DNA of 39,799 nt from a virus, in the IMG/VR virus record IMGVR_UViG_3300044691_000650, positions 1 through 39,799 of that record. The stretch is one strand, 5' to 3'. A program made the position numbers and the translations under genes. The notes beneath the pieces are model-generated. The model saw only the letters and a program-made list of their open reading frames with translations. It ran no database searches and was not told the DNA's origin. The number at the start of each line of letters is the position of its first letter. Position 1 is the first letter of the stretch. This document shows, piece after piece, positions 9,076-18,130 of this stretch.

Positions 9076-9921
9076 TTATAGCAAGTCGACGAATCCATTT
9101 ACATAGATTGTCGTTGCGCCAGCCGCCGATAAAATGTAATCGATTTTTGGCACGCCACTAATTAGTGCTAATGGAACTTGCATTTGTTGAGTGATCGGAA
9201 CAGCTGCAACTTGACCCGTAATTTTATTTTGACTCGTCGCGATTGCGCCGCCGGAATAACACACTTTTAATGTGTCTCCAGCGGTTGCGGGCGTAAATGA
9301 TGCTCCAAGTAAGACCACCATGCCGTTAATCGCAGGAACCTCGGTGGTTAGCGTAATAGCTGTTTGAGATGTGGCTACACCCGCTGTAACTGCCGCAATC
9401 GGCACGTTAGAACTATAGGTGACGACACTTCCAAGCCCCGATTGCAAGAACACTTCAAACTGAGATGAGGAGTTTGTAATCGCCCAACCAATTCGTCGCA
9501 TCGCAGAATAACCACTTGAAGATTGACCACTAGGCATATACGGAGCGGTTTGGCTTAAAGAGAGCAGGAATCCAGAAGGATTGTAATTAGAAGGATCTGA
9601 GATAGCCCATACTGCGTAAACCGTGCTAGCAGCAATAGTTCCTGTATCGAGGCCATTAAGCCCATTTACAGCTCCGTTAACGGTTGTATTAACTGGCGCA
9701 ACGGTAATGACGGTACCAAATGGATCTTGGTAGGTTTGACCGTAATAATTACCCACATTGATATCAAAACCATTACTGCCATCGCGGCAAATTAAAGGAG
9801 AAATCGTTAATAAAACCGAGGTAGGCGTAACGGTAATGGTACCCCCTTGTTTGTACAAGTTAGCACTATTATAAAGTTGATCTAAAGCAGGAACCGGACT
9901 TGCTTGGCTTGAAAAAGACAT
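9076..9921 (-). CDS. Virion decoration / head-fibre-like protein
   Basis: 281 aa, almost all beta/Thr/Ser/Gly sequence with no enzyme motif. The N-terminal half shares landmarks with residues about 35-170 of the 722-aa fibre protein encoded at 36842-39010: LDQ and SAN near the start, a C(K/R)D motif, then NGLD and a T-Y hydrophobic strand, so both probably carry the same structural module. It directly follows the coat gene with a clear site (TTGAGGTGAAACC ATG). A head decoration or minor structural role is inferred from this place. Confidence 0.55.
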   Translation of the reverse strand: MSFSSQASPVPALDQLYNSANLYKQGGTITVTPTSVLLTISPLICRDGSNGFDINVGNYYGQTYQDPFGTVITVAPVNTTVNGAVNGLNGLDTGTIAASTVYAVWAISDPSNYNPSGFLLSLSQTAPYMPSGQSSSGYSAMRRIGWAITNSSSQFEVFLQSGLGSVVTYSSNVPIAAVTAGVATSQTAITLTTEVPAINGMVVLLGASFTPATAGDTLKVCYSGGAIATSQNKITGQVAAVPITQQMQVPLALISGVPKIDYILSAAGATTIYVNGFVDLL

Positions 9922-9934
9922 GGTTTCACCTCAA

Positions 9935-11257
9935 TTATGCAATATTTAACGGGAATACAATTCGAAGGCAGTATTCAGGCTGAGCATAAGATGCCCAGGT
10001 AGAATCCGTAATATTCCCTCTTTGGTTTTTACCAAATAGTGAGCCGTAGTACATGCGAAGAGACGCCCCGGTAGCCTTGTTCATGATCGAACTGGTATCG
10101 TAAGGATGCTCATCTGGGAGTTTCGGCATCGCCATGAAAAGTGCTTTTCCAGAAACGACCATTCCGCAAATATGAGAAGGTAAAAATTTAACTTGCATAC
10201 CGGGGGAGATATTTTGATTAATATTTTGATTCAGGCCGACTGTGGATTGAAGCGCTGGGAAAACATTCACAGTAACTAAGCCACCGGAAGAAGATCCAGC
10301 TTGCGCAGTTGCTCTGAATTGAACTGGAACTTGGCAGTATTTATAGCCCGTCCAGGTAAGAAAGCGCATGTTATTAAATCCCGTCACCCCATCCTGAAAC
10401 TGTGCCATGTCTCCATATGCTACAGAATCAGCATCAGAAGTAGACGCACCGCTAAATGTGATCTGAGTGATGTTCTGACCCGTTGGATCGTTAGTGCTAA
10501 CAACAGTTAAAACTTGCGCTAAATTACCTGCACTTCCAGCAATTTGAGCTGGCAACAAGTTGCTTCGATAATACCGAGCATTTGATCCCTTGTAGGTTCC
10601 TAAATCCCAAGAATTTGCGATTACATCGTTACGCGCGGGAACGAATTGATTTAAGCCTGTACCAATGATATCTGGAATTGCCATGTTAGGTAAATAAACG
10701 TCTGGGGCTCCTGTTGGAACACCAAATTCAGCATTTAAAGCTAGCATTTTTGCAAGTTGTTGAAATGAATTTATCTGAGTTACACCATCGCCGTAGAATC
10801 TGAATGGGCCAGATTCAACATGGAAAGCACCAGTCGGTACAGTTTCGCCGTTAATAACTTTGTTCACGGGCACAGATGAATTTGCGTTTAAAGCAACGCT
10901 TGCTTCGATGTCAGAAGAAATAACTTCGACTCTAGCTTTTCCGAATTTTTCCATGTAATCGCGAACGTTGAATATGAATTGTTGAGCGGTAAATGCTTGC
11001 GAAGAGTTAGCTGCTTGATCGCAAACTAATGTTCCGAATCTTTGCTCTGCGCCTTGGAATTTAGCAACAAGACCTTGCACAGAAATAGCTCGAGGGCAAA
11101 CATCGAACTGAATTGTATCGCCAAGATTTTTTTCAACATTATCGAAATTATCGAATTTTTTATTGGAAGTTGAAATAAAACAATTTAAGTTTTCTAAGTA
11201 GGGAAGTTGGCTTTCATTATATGTAATAACTTGCTTTAAAATATTTTGCGGTAACAT
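9935..11257 (-). CDS. Major capsid (coat) protein, P22-type
   Basis: 440 aa, close to P22 coat length. The start (MLPQNILKQVITYNESQLPY) and the N-terminal FDNVEKNLGDTIQFDVCPRA stretch, a central FYGDGVTQINSFQQL region and the C-terminal YCLRIVFPLNIA end fit the P22-type HK97-fold coat family. It lies just after the scaffold gene, with a strong site (GGAGATTTCTC ATG), as expected for procapsid assembly in which scaffold and coat are made in excess. A candidate promoter with a palindrome lies upstream of the scaffold gene at 12138-12166. Confidence 0.85.
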   Translation of the reverse strand: MLPQNILKQVITYNESQLPYLENLNCFISTSNKKFDNFDNVEKNLGDTIQFDVCPRAISVQGLVAKFQGAEQRFGTLVCDQAANSSQAFTAQQFIFNVRDYMEKFGKARVEVISSDIEASVALNANSSVPVNKVINGETVPTGAFHVESGPFRFYGDGVTQINSFQQLAKMLALNAEFGVPTGAPDVYLPNMAIPDIIGTGLNQFVPARNDVIANSWDLGTYKGSNARYYRSNLLPAQIAGSAGNLAQVLTVVSTNDPTGQNITQITFSGASTSDADSVAYGDMAQFQDGVTGFNNMRFLTWTGYKYCQVPVQFRATAQAGSSSGGLVTVNVFPALQSTVGLNQNINQNISPGMQVKFLPSHICGMVVSGKALFMAMPKLPDEHPYDTSSIMNKATGASLRMYYGSLFGKNQRGNITDSTWASYAQPEYCLRIVFPLNIA

Positions 11258-11309
11258 GAGAAATCTCCATAACGTTGATGTTATAGATAGGACTCAGTTA
11301 CCGTTTGAA

Positions 11310-12035
11310 TTAGCCTCTTAAAAATGGATCATTTTTTCGAGATTCAATCGTGTTCGAGCCGCTATCCATCGTATTTGTAGATGAATTTATTTGACTTAGC
11401 GGTTCGTTGACGTGAGGCCAGTTTCTCGCTGAACTATTTTTTTGTATAGAATCAGAAAGTTTTTTCAGTTCACGGCGAGCATACGAGGGAGATTTTTCAG
11501 CTAAAATCAGCAGCGACGCAATATTTTGACCATTATTTAACAAATGATCCGTTATTCCTGCGGCATTATCTAATTCGTTAATAAAAGGAATTAGCTCTGC
11601 AAATTCGCTTAATTCTTCTCGTCTACTTGCAAGGTCTGGGTATTCTGCCGTAGCAGCATCAAGCTTCCCGAGATAGCTATAAGCTATGTCGTTAATTTTT
11701 TGCTGTTCGCGTTGTCTTGCAAATTCAGAAGACTTCTCTTCTAACAACTTTGACATTTCCTCTCGTGCCATGGCCTTATATTGAGCTTCTGACATCTGAG
11801 TCATGCCACCCATACTGCTAGCAGCTTGTGAAGCTTGCGCTTTATTTGCTTCGTCTAGCCCACGTTGATAGCCCTTATCAGCAGCGGCTCGTGTGCGTTC
11901 ATGAACAATTTCATTCATTCTTGAAGCTGATACCATTCCCTCACTTTGAGAGGATGAACCTTGCGCTTGGCCTTCATTACCTGCTTGCACTTGACCTTGT
12001 GAACCATTGCCTTGATCAATTACTTCGTTTGTCAT
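11310..12035 (-). CDS. Capsid scaffolding protein
   Basis: 241 aa. The N-terminus is Gln/Gly/Ser-rich and disordered (QGNGSQGQVQAGNEGQAQGS), followed by long charged helices (MNEIVHERTRAAADKGYQRG; MAREEMSKLLEEKSSEFARQ) and a basic/polar end, the usual make-up of tailed-phage scaffolds that template the procapsid and leave before maturation. It is the gene immediately before the coat gene, with a near-ideal site (TAGGAGAATTAA ATG). Sequence alone does not place it in a named subfamily. Confidence 0.8.
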   Translation of the reverse strand: MTNEVIDQGNGSQGQVQAGNEGQAQGSSSQSEGMVSASRMNEIVHERTRAAADKGYQRGLDEANKAQASQAASSMGGMTQMSEAQYKAMAREEMSKLLEEKSSEFARQREQQKINDIAYSYLGKLDAATAEYPDLASRREELSEFAELIPFINELDNAAGITDHLLNNGQNIASLLILAEKSPSYARRELKKLSDSIQKNSSARNWPHVNEPLSQINSSTNTMDSGSNTIESRKNDPFLRG

Positions 12036-12137
12036 TTAATTCTCCTACTATTCGACTTTTAACCCGAGTCAACGGTGTGACATTCCCCTATTACGCATAG
12101 GTATCGACTATTTCAACGCGATAGTTCGCTAGCCTGT

Positions 12138-12166
12138 ATTACTACATATCATAGTAATTTTGTCAA
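12138..12166 (-). promoter_or_regulatory. Candidate promoter for scaffold/coat with overlapping palindrome
   Basis: On the minus strand TTGACA (12161-12166) is followed 17 bp later by AGTAAT with an extended -10 TG. The same stretch is a perfect 7-bp inverted repeat, ATTACTA-7-TAGTAAT (12138-12158), covering spacer and -10, so a bound protein could block it. About 100 bp of leader separate it from the scaffold ATG. Confidence 0.5.
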
Positions 12167-12175
12167 TCTATATCA

Positions 12176-12484
12176 TCATTTGCCGATATTTTCTTTTGGT
12201 AATTCTAATTTTTCGCTTGCTTCTGATGCGATGCTTGCAACATCTGCAATCACAGCCGCAATACCTGCCGGATTTCCCGACAATGCCAGGGCTGCATCCG
12301 CTACTACATCAACCCCAACACCTATTTTTGAGATCAAACTTTCAAGCTCCCCAATAGCGCCATTAACTTGATGCACCTGTGCTGCTACTTGATTTGCATT
12401 ATCTTGGTGTTGCTGGGCTTGCCCCAAAGCTGCTCTTTTGAATGTATTTAGCTCATTTAATCTATTTTTTATAAAATCTAACAT
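12176..12484 (-). CDS. Small Ala-rich helical protein, unknown
   Basis: 102 aa. The N-terminal half is polar and helical (NELNTFKRAALGQAQQHQDN). The C-terminal half is Ala/Val-rich and hydrophobic (VGVDVVADAALALSGNPAGI, then AAVIADVASIASEA) without a clear transmembrane charge pattern. It is read from ATG with AAGGATATTTATA upstream, between a fibre-like protein and the scaffold promoter. The place suggests a minor head protein, but no family is recognised. Confidence 0.5.
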   Translation of the reverse strand: MLDFIKNRLNELNTFKRAALGQAQQHQDNANQVAAQVHQVNGAIGELESLISKIGVGVDVVADAALALSGNPAGIAAVIADVASIASEASEKLELPKENIGK

Positions 12485-12565
12485 TATAAATATCCTTAAT
12501 TTAAGTTGACAATAAATCTCTTAACGTTGACAAAGAATCCCCACATGGTTTCCAAAGTTTTTTGT

Positions 12566-13366
12566 TTAAAACACGTTATATCCAAGGAATATTGTGCCAT
12601 TAAGCGCTGTAGAAGCCGTGTTATTGTAAATAGTAATAACCGCAGATCCAGCCCCGGGAACACATTTAAACGTCATATTTTGGGTTGAGTTCGTGCCACC
12701 CAAGATAGTTAGCCCAATAACTGAGGTTGTAGTGATAAAAGTATTGGTCCACGTGATGACATAGTTGCCAGCTCCAGCAGTAGTCAACGCAGAAGTTGTA
12801 ATGACACCCGCAACGCCGCTAGCAGTGACCAAATTAGATGATTCAGTGCCATTTATTTTAGCTAAAACTATGCTAGATCCAGCAGCCATTGCATTAACAG
12901 CAGCTTTAGACATGACATTGCTTGCCACTATTCCGCTATCTGTTAACGTACCATTAGCATCACTGTATTGCGCAATATGACCAGCAGTTAGCGCACCCGC
13001 CGTAGTTGCTATCCACGCATTACTGCTAAGAGATAATTTAGCGCCAGAATCCTTCAATTGTCCTGATGTGCTGTTGAATACTGGAACATCACCAACAACA
13101 ACCGGAAGCAGCACATTTCCACCATCAACCCATGGAACCAGAGTTGCTATACCCGCCGTAATGGTCACCGTAAATAAGCCCTGGCCGCCGTTATAGATTG
13201 CAAAAACAAAATCTCCCACCTGGGGCGGATTAATTGATACAGAAGAGCTGGAATTAATATATCCGGCAGTTGTGATAGTAGACAATGAATCCAATGGAGC
13301 GTTCAAACGCGCTAGACGCGGTGTTACATCAACTTGACCAGAAAAATCAGTAGTAAATTTGTACAT
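12566..13366 (-). CDS. Fibre-like structural protein
   Basis: 266 aa, Ser/Thr/Ala/Gly-rich and beta-type. It contains a tail-fibre-like segment (VVVGDVPVFNSTSGQLKDSG followed by alternating small residues) resembling fibre repeats in the proteins at 35622-36764 and 36842-39010. It starts MYKFTTDFSGQVDVTPRLAR. Its place between portal-side small genes and the scaffold makes a head fibre or decoration plausible. No enzyme motif is visible. Confidence 0.55.
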   Translation of the reverse strand: MYKFTTDFSGQVDVTPRLARLNAPLDSLSTITTAGYINSSSSVSINPPQVGDFVFAIYNGGQGLFTVTITAGIATLVPWVDGGNVLLPVVVGDVPVFNSTSGQLKDSGAKLSLSSNAWIATTAGALTAGHIAQYSDANGTLTDSGIVASNVMSKAAVNAMAAGSSIVLAKINGTESSNLVTASGVAGVITTSALTTAGAGNYVITWTNTFITTTSVIGLTILGGTNSTQNMTFKCVPGAGSAVITIYNNTASTALNGTIFLGYNVF

Positions 13367-13472
13367 ATATACCTCAAATAATTAATCATAAAAACTAAAT
13401 CCTGGCATTGCTTCGCAATTTTTAGTACTATCAGTACATATCATTTTTTACTACTACCCCTAAATGATTGCA

Positions 13473-13502
13473 CCGCCCAGCTAATCTCTGGGCGGTTTTT
13501 TT
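13473..13502 (+). terminator. Rho-independent terminator, plus-strand orientation
   Basis: CCGCCCAG-CTAATCT-CTGGGCGG is a perfect 8-bp GC stem followed by seven T on the plus strand. It lies inside the minus-strand late block. Read in the direction of the late genes the run of A precedes the hairpin and no T-tract follows, so it should stop antisense rather than late transcription, or act as an RNA-processing stem. Confidence 0.75.
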
Positions 13503-13650
13503 ATTTCTTAGATTTTTTACGTTTCTCACCAGATTCTGAATAAGCAATCGCTACAGCTTGTTTTTGTGGCTTACCAGATTTTACTTCTCGCTTAACATTC
13601 TCGGAAAAGCCTTTCTTAGTCTTGGCTTTAGATCCCTTAATTAATGGCAT
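13501..13650 (-). CDS. Small basic protein, DUF6496-like
   Basis: 49 aa: begins MPLIKGSKAKTKKGFSENVK and continues with KPQKQAVAIAYSESGEK and a Lys-rich end. The GKPQKQAVAIA core is the recognisable signature of small DUF6496-like proteins, common next to phage portal or capsid genes; their role is unknown. The ATG is preceded by AAGGTTAATTATA. High Lys content suggests nucleic-acid or capsid association, which is inference. Confidence 0.6.
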   Translation of the reverse strand: MPLIKGSKAKTKKGFSENVKREVKSGKPQKQAVAIAYSESGEKRKKSKK

Positions 13651-13665
13651 TATAATTAACCTTAT

Positions 13666-13845
13666 TTATTTTAGAGTTAAAGCTAGTGAATATGCCCCGA
13701 ATTGTTTGCATTTACCTCTTAACCCTTTGCAAGATTCTTTACCACAATTTTCGCATGAAAATATAGGTGCGACAGAATAAGTAAACAAAAAATTAAACCT
13801 ATTTTCTGTTTTAAATAAATCACTATAATATTTTCTAAGTTCCAT
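13666..13845 (-). CDS. Small zinc-ribbon-like protein
   Basis: 59 aa from ATG at 13845. Residues 31-46 carry CENCGKESCKGLRGKC, a Cys-x2-Cys followed by two further Cys that could bind zinc. The N-terminus is aromatic and charged. The start codon sits just past the stop of the upstream 31-codon reading frame, consistent with translational coupling. No function can be assigned; it is supported by the spacing and the cysteine pattern. Confidence 0.5.
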   Translation of the reverse strand: MELRKYYSDLFKTENRFNFLFTYSVAPIFSCENCGKESCKGLRGKCKQFGAYSLALTLK

Positions 13846-13846
13846 T

Positions 13847-13942
13847 TCAGCATTTACCTTTTTGAACTTTCATTCTTTTTTCCATGCTCTTAGGCATCAT
13901 CTTATTGTCTTTTTTATCAGATTTCTTCTCATCTTTCTTCAT
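13847..13942 (-). CDS. Very small Lys-rich peptide
   Basis: 31 aa from ATG at 13942 (starts MKKDEKKSDKKDNKMMPKSM), overlapping the portal gene end by 14 bp and followed within 2 bp by the next ATG. About 40% Lys. It has no strong ribosome-binding site, so it would depend on coupling to portal translation. It may be a real coupled micro-protein or only an open frame. Confidence 0.35.
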   Translation of the reverse strand: MKKDEKKSDKKDNKMMPKSMEKRMKVQKGKC

Positions 13943-16214
13943 TGGAGCTGATTTTTTCTCTTTCATTTTGACGTTCCTCTCTATCAAGTTTAGATTCATT
14001 AACTTTGTGGATATGTTCCAAGGACTCCTTGGCTTGTTTGTGCTCCATTTCTTTTCTTGCCATTATCATATCTGCATTAGCTCTTACTTCTTCTGCGTGT
14101 GCACGCGCAAGAGACGCTTCTTTGTCTGCTTGAGCTATTTCACGCTTAATTTCCATTTCTTCTTTTTCGAATTGCAGTTTCTGCATGGCTATATCGCGCT
14201 CTATCTCCATTTTTTCCCGTTTTAACTGCATGTCCTCGACTTTAATAGTAGCCGATGCTTGCACTTCCATAGCTTTGTTCTTTGCACCCATGGCTTTTGG
14301 ATCATTAGCCATCATTTCTGCTTGCATTTGTTTCTGTTCTTGACCTGCTTGCTGCATTTCTTGTTGATACTCTTCAGCTAAATCTTTTAGAACGTCAGCG
14401 CCGCGAATCTCGAGATTATCGATGACTAACTTCAATCCTTTTCGCTCGATGAATTGTGCAAATCCGGGGATTGCTTTGCATAGTTGTATCAACTGATTTA
14501 GTGCTTTAGATTTTTGAATTGCGAAATTAACTCCTGCGGTGACTTTAACATGCAAAGCATTGCTGTCGTAGTTCATATCCACACTGTTGGGATCTTCTTT
14601 ATCGTTAATTCTAACATAAGATTTTTTACCCTCTCGATCAATTACCGGAATCGTGGTTGGCGTTTTATAATATTTAGGAATTAAATCCACAATAATAACT
14701 GCAACTTGATTCAACGCTGCAAGATAATTAACGACAAACGGCATTGCAGCAGCTTGAGATTGTGTAGCTGCTTCAACGATGGCAACACCCGAAAGTTGAT
14801 TGTCGTTAATACCGAGAGCAGCATCATAAGACCCCAAAACATTTTGAATAATTTGATCTGCTATTGTGATTGCGCCCATTATCTCTGGGGGTGCGGACGT
14901 TGGTTGAATTTCTCTTATTGGATCAGGAATTGCATGATCTGGGTTGTTATCTTTAAACGCATTAACAACTATTGTATTTGCTTGCTGTAAATCAGTAAGA
15001 GAATTAAGATAAGAGCGTTCCTGAGGAATTGCTTCTTTTTTAATTATGAATTTAGCCGTGTTTAATCTTTCTAAATATGCTGCTAGTGCCTGACCGCCTA
15101 AATTTTTAAGCTGCTGAGCGCCTTTCGCATTAATTGCGTAAGGTCGTGTTAACTGCTTGCACATACCTTTTTGGTTGTCGTATAAATCTACTGAATCTCC
15201 ATCTACAAAAACGTCTGGAAGCTCATTAAAATCTGTTTCTGTGTATTCGAGAATAAATGTTTCTATAAAAATATAGCGACAAATTGTGGTTATATTCGCG
15301 TACCACGTGTTACCGACGATGGCCGGAAGTTGAGCAGTAATGTTGCTTGATTGAAATTTTTTAACAAATTCTTTATATTCTTTTTCTGTGAGAACTTGGC
15401 CGTCCACAAGCTCCATCATCTTTGTTTTCTTTTTCTTTTTCTTGAACATTTTGCAGAGTAAAATTATATCGTCTGTACTGTTATTGAATGCCCAGCTAAA
15501 ACCTTCCAGTGAAGATTGGCTGTAGAATTTTATTTCGTCGATATTGATATGAGAAAATTCTTCTTTAAAATCCTCTTTGCTTTTCGGAAAACATTCGAAG
15601 CTGTAATTTCCGTCGCCTTTGTGCGGCTGTTCAGCCATGGGATCAAAACCAGTAAGCGTTGGAAATCGAGCTTTCCGCATCTTTATAACTTGACGATTTG
15701 ATCTTGCATGAGCGCGCTCGGTTACTACTTTTAAATTAGCAAAGCCACCAGAAATAGAATCTCTATATGTGTGATATTGGACATTGGTTTTTGCTGCGTC
15801 ATCGAGTATATGCCGGAAATGTCCTTCAACGACTTGCATGGTTTGCGTTGATACTTGAGCTCCCTCATCTTTTGAAACTTCAATCCCTGGCTCTTGCTTT
15901 GAAAATTCACCGCAAAGTCGTGATAAATATGCGGGTACGACATTAAATTCTAGATTCGGCATTCCCAGTGTATCGTTAATATTTCTTTCCGTTTCTGTAA
16001 TCGATGTTTCAAAAACAAAACGCCTGAACTCATTGAACATTCTATAGTTGTCTTTGAAATACATATGGGATTTTTCAACTAACTTTTTAAGAACCGGTAA
16101 TTCTTTTTGGATTTCATCACTCGGAACCCTTGGAGATGCGGGCTCATTTGTTACTGAATTCTTATCATTTATTGATTCTTGCATATTCGATTCTGCGCCG
16201 CTAGAGCTAATCAT
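13929..16214 (-). CDS. Portal protein (P22-like)
   Basis: 761 aa, in the size range of P22 gp1. Residues about 60-110 (FRRFVFETSITETERNINDT) and the LNFEVVPAYLSRL-like region (NLEFNVVPAYLSRLCGEFSK) match P22-type portals, which begin with a membrane-like wing and crown. The last 190 residues are a long charged coiled coil (QQEMQQAGQEQKQMQAEMMA onward), the barrel extension that reaches into the head. It forms the dodecameric DNA channel and docks terminase. The ATG overlaps the terL stop by 4 bp. Confidence 0.85.
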   Translation of the reverse strand: MISSSGAESNMQESINDKNSVTNEPASPRVPSDEIQKELPVLKKLVEKSHMYFKDNYRMFNEFRRFVFETSITETERNINDTLGMPNLEFNVVPAYLSRLCGEFSKQEPGIEVSKDEGAQVSTQTMQVVEGHFRHILDDAAKTNVQYHTYRDSISGGFANLKVVTERAHARSNRQVIKMRKARFPTLTGFDPMAEQPHKGDGNYSFECFPKSKEDFKEEFSHINIDEIKFYSQSSLEGFSWAFNNSTDDIILLCKMFKKKKKKTKMMELVDGQVLTEKEYKEFVKKFQSSNITAQLPAIVGNTWYANITTICRYIFIETFILEYTETDFNELPDVFVDGDSVDLYDNQKGMCKQLTRPYAINAKGAQQLKNLGGQALAAYLERLNTAKFIIKKEAIPQERSYLNSLTDLQQANTIVVNAFKDNNPDHAIPDPIREIQPTSAPPEIMGAITIADQIIQNVLGSYDAALGINDNQLSGVAIVEAATQSQAAAMPFVVNYLAALNQVAVIIVDLIPKYYKTPTTIPVIDREGKKSYVRINDKEDPNSVDMNYDSNALHVKVTAGVNFAIQKSKALNQLIQLCKAIPGFAQFIERKGLKLVIDNLEIRGADVLKDLAEEYQQEMQQAGQEQKQMQAEMMANDPKAMGAKNKAMEVQASATIKVEDMQLKREKMEIERDIAMQKLQFEKEEMEIKREIAQADKEASLARAHAEEVRANADMIMARKEMEHKQAKESLEHIHKVNESKLDREERQNEREKISSNEER

Positions 16215-17764
16215 CGTTGAGACCTCAGGCGTGCTAAAGTATTTGATTTCTGCATCATTTCCGCTGCCACTGATTCTGATTGGTTTTTACTATGTTGCAT
16301 AGTATCAAAAGGTAGGGCAAAAGTTAAGCCCAATGCATCAGCTTCGTCAGAGCTACGGACCCCGCGCTTTTTCATTGTTTCTTTTGGTTCCATTTTAAGC
16401 CTTGAATTAGAGTCAAAACTGTATTTAATATTGCATAAATCAGCGTGCAATGAATCAGAATCGGGGATTGATGACGGTTTATCTTCAAGCCATTGCTTTG
16501 TTAACCCCCACATTTCAGCGCGCTTGTTAGAATATAAAGACTGATCTAGAGGTGTTGAGCCTGCGTTGATACCAATAACCAGCTCCTTTCCCACGAGTTC
16601 GTGCAATCTGTCTACCACACCAGCTCCAAGACCACCAATATCAACACAGACTCTGTCTGGGTTATGATCTTTAATGAGCTGATACAATATCCCCGCGACT
16701 TCCATGGTGTCTTTTTTAGTGTAACTTGTGAGATTATAAGCGCATCGACCGCGTCTGAAGATTATAGACGTTCTATCGTCACCGAATCGCGCGGGGTCTG
16801 CGCCAATGATGAGCTTACCCACACCTTCGGCTTTTGTTTTGCGTGCAGCCATAACTAAATTTGGGGATATATAAGTGTCGTCGCCCGATGTTGTAAAAGC
16901 TTCCACCGCATTATTGGGATATTCTTGATTAAATGCTTTAAGACCGTCACCACCGCCTGCTGACAGCTCTATAATCTTCTTCCGGCGCCAAATAAGTTGA
17001 GGCGCTGATAAATCATAATGACGAATTAGCTCATGCTCGCCCTCAATGATCTGAAAATCTTTATCGATGTCGCGCTGATATTCATCTTGCCAAAACCAGG
17101 GTAAAAATATGGGGATAAATTCAGAAAAACCGCTTTCGGCTTGTTGCCACTGCTCGTGAAAATAATTACCCACGCCTCGAGCTGTTGACTCTAGTATTAT
17201 CTCTGTGCCTGCGTCCCCGGGGATTGCTTGTAATATTCCTTTTGCATGTTCGCTTGCATTTTCCCACAATGCAACTTCCGAGCCGTGGAAGTATTGTATC
17301 GTGCTTGATCTGCCCACCCCCGCATTGCCGGCCGTTCCTACTTTGTAGCCGCTGTCGAGCAATGTAAACGACAATTCTTTTGCTGAGCATGCCCCGAGAG
17401 CGGGTCTTACGATTTGAGGGCAGTTATCATAAAATCTTTTAGACATCTCAAACAAATTTGAAGTTGCTTCACCTTCGTGCGTCAATATAAATGCACGCAC
17501 GCCACGCCTATGCGACACTCCATGAAATATTCGTCCTCCGGTGTATGTCGAGAATCCACATTGACGTCCTTTGAGAGCAATAACGCGCACTTTACCTGTA
17601 ACTAATTTCTGATGTTCTATAAGTTTATGTGAGTACAGCTGAGATTTATTTAGCTTGAATGGAAGAACGAGACCTTGCTTTGTACGTATTTTTAAGCATT
17701 TATCAGCGTAATGAACGAAATTGTTCTTGAGTCGAGAACGAATTTCTATTTCATTTTCAGTCAT
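16211..17764 (-). CDS. terL: Terminase large subunit
   Basis: 517 aa. The ATPase half shows a Walker A-type GRQCGFST (66-73), a probable Walker B ending at GSE (161-163) and the coupling motif ESTARG (192-197). The nuclease half has the acidic residues expected of an RNase H-like fold: ADPARFGDD (Asp323), VDIGG (Asp375) and DEADAL (473-478). With the small subunit and portal it packages concatemeric DNA into the head. It overlaps the gene upstream by 8 bp. Headful (pac) packaging fits the circularly permuted ends but is inference. Confidence 0.95.
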   Translation of the reverse strand: MTENEIEIRSRLKNNFVHYADKCLKIRTKQGLVLPFKLNKSQLYSHKLIEHQKLVTGKVRVIALKGRQCGFSTYTGGRIFHGVSHRRGVRAFILTHEGEATSNLFEMSKRFYDNCPQIVRPALGACSAKELSFTLLDSGYKVGTAGNAGVGRSSTIQYFHGSEVALWENASEHAKGILQAIPGDAGTEIILESTARGVGNYFHEQWQQAESGFSEFIPIFLPWFWQDEYQRDIDKDFQIIEGEHELIRHYDLSAPQLIWRRKKIIELSAGGGDGLKAFNQEYPNNAVEAFTTSGDDTYISPNLVMAARKTKAEGVGKLIIGADPARFGDDRTSIIFRRGRCAYNLTSYTKKDTMEVAGILYQLIKDHNPDRVCVDIGGLGAGVVDRLHELVGKELVIGINAGSTPLDQSLYSNKRAEMWGLTKQWLEDKPSSIPDSDSLHADLCNIKYSFDSNSRLKMEPKETMKKRGVRSSDEADALGLTFALPFDTMQHSKNQSESVAAEMMQKSNTLARLRSQR

Positions 17765-17951
17765 CTTTTAGCTTCAATTTATAGCTTTCTATTTTTTCGC
17801 GTATTTTTTCAAGAGATTCTGTTTCGATAAGTCGAGAGACTTCTCTGAGTGCAGCTTGTAGCATTGATTCTGGTGCATAAGTTGCTACGTACCACAGAGA
17901 CTCATCTTGCGCCTGTAACTTTATATATTTTTTTAACAAAGATAATTTCAT
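17757..17951 (-). CDS. Small helical protein, unknown
   Basis: 64 aa, predicted as two or three helices (MLQAALREVSRLIETESLEK), acidic and Lys-rich at the end. It overlaps both neighbours by 4-8 bp and therefore belongs to the terminase operon. The motif ALREVSRL recalls small proteins that lie next to terminase genes, but no function is known to me. Confidence 0.55.
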   Translation of the reverse strand: MKLSLLKKYIKLQAQDESLWYVATYAPESMLQAALREVSRLIETESLEKIREKIESYKLKLKDD

Positions 17952-18130
17952 GGCGTTAATAGATTAGATAATTTATCAAGTAATGATTTAAGATCATCGG
18001 CTCGATCTGCATCTAGATAAAATATCTCTGAGATATTCCGCAAGATAATATAGTTTCTCGTCTCATTTGAATTGAAATAAGCTATCTCATCAGTATTAAC
18101 ATAAAAACCATCTGAAATTTTAATCAGCAT
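17948..18130 (-). CDS. Small protein, unknown
   Basis: 60 aa, beta-rich then helical (MLIKISDGFYVNTDEIAYFN; DADRADDLKSLLDKLSNLL). It overlaps neighbours on both sides within the terminase operon. The pattern resembles small single-domain proteins with a short beta-meander and a C-terminal helix; no family is identified. Confidence 0.5.
   Translation of the reverse strand: MLIKISDGFYVNTDEIAYFNSNETRNYIILRNISEIFYLDADRADDLKSLLDKLSNLLTP

Noticed and set aside
12500-12549. 16-codon frame MWGFFVNVKRFIVNLN on the minus strand upstream of the 102-aa protein
   Set aside because: Too short and without a ribosome site; could be part of the leader of the next gene.
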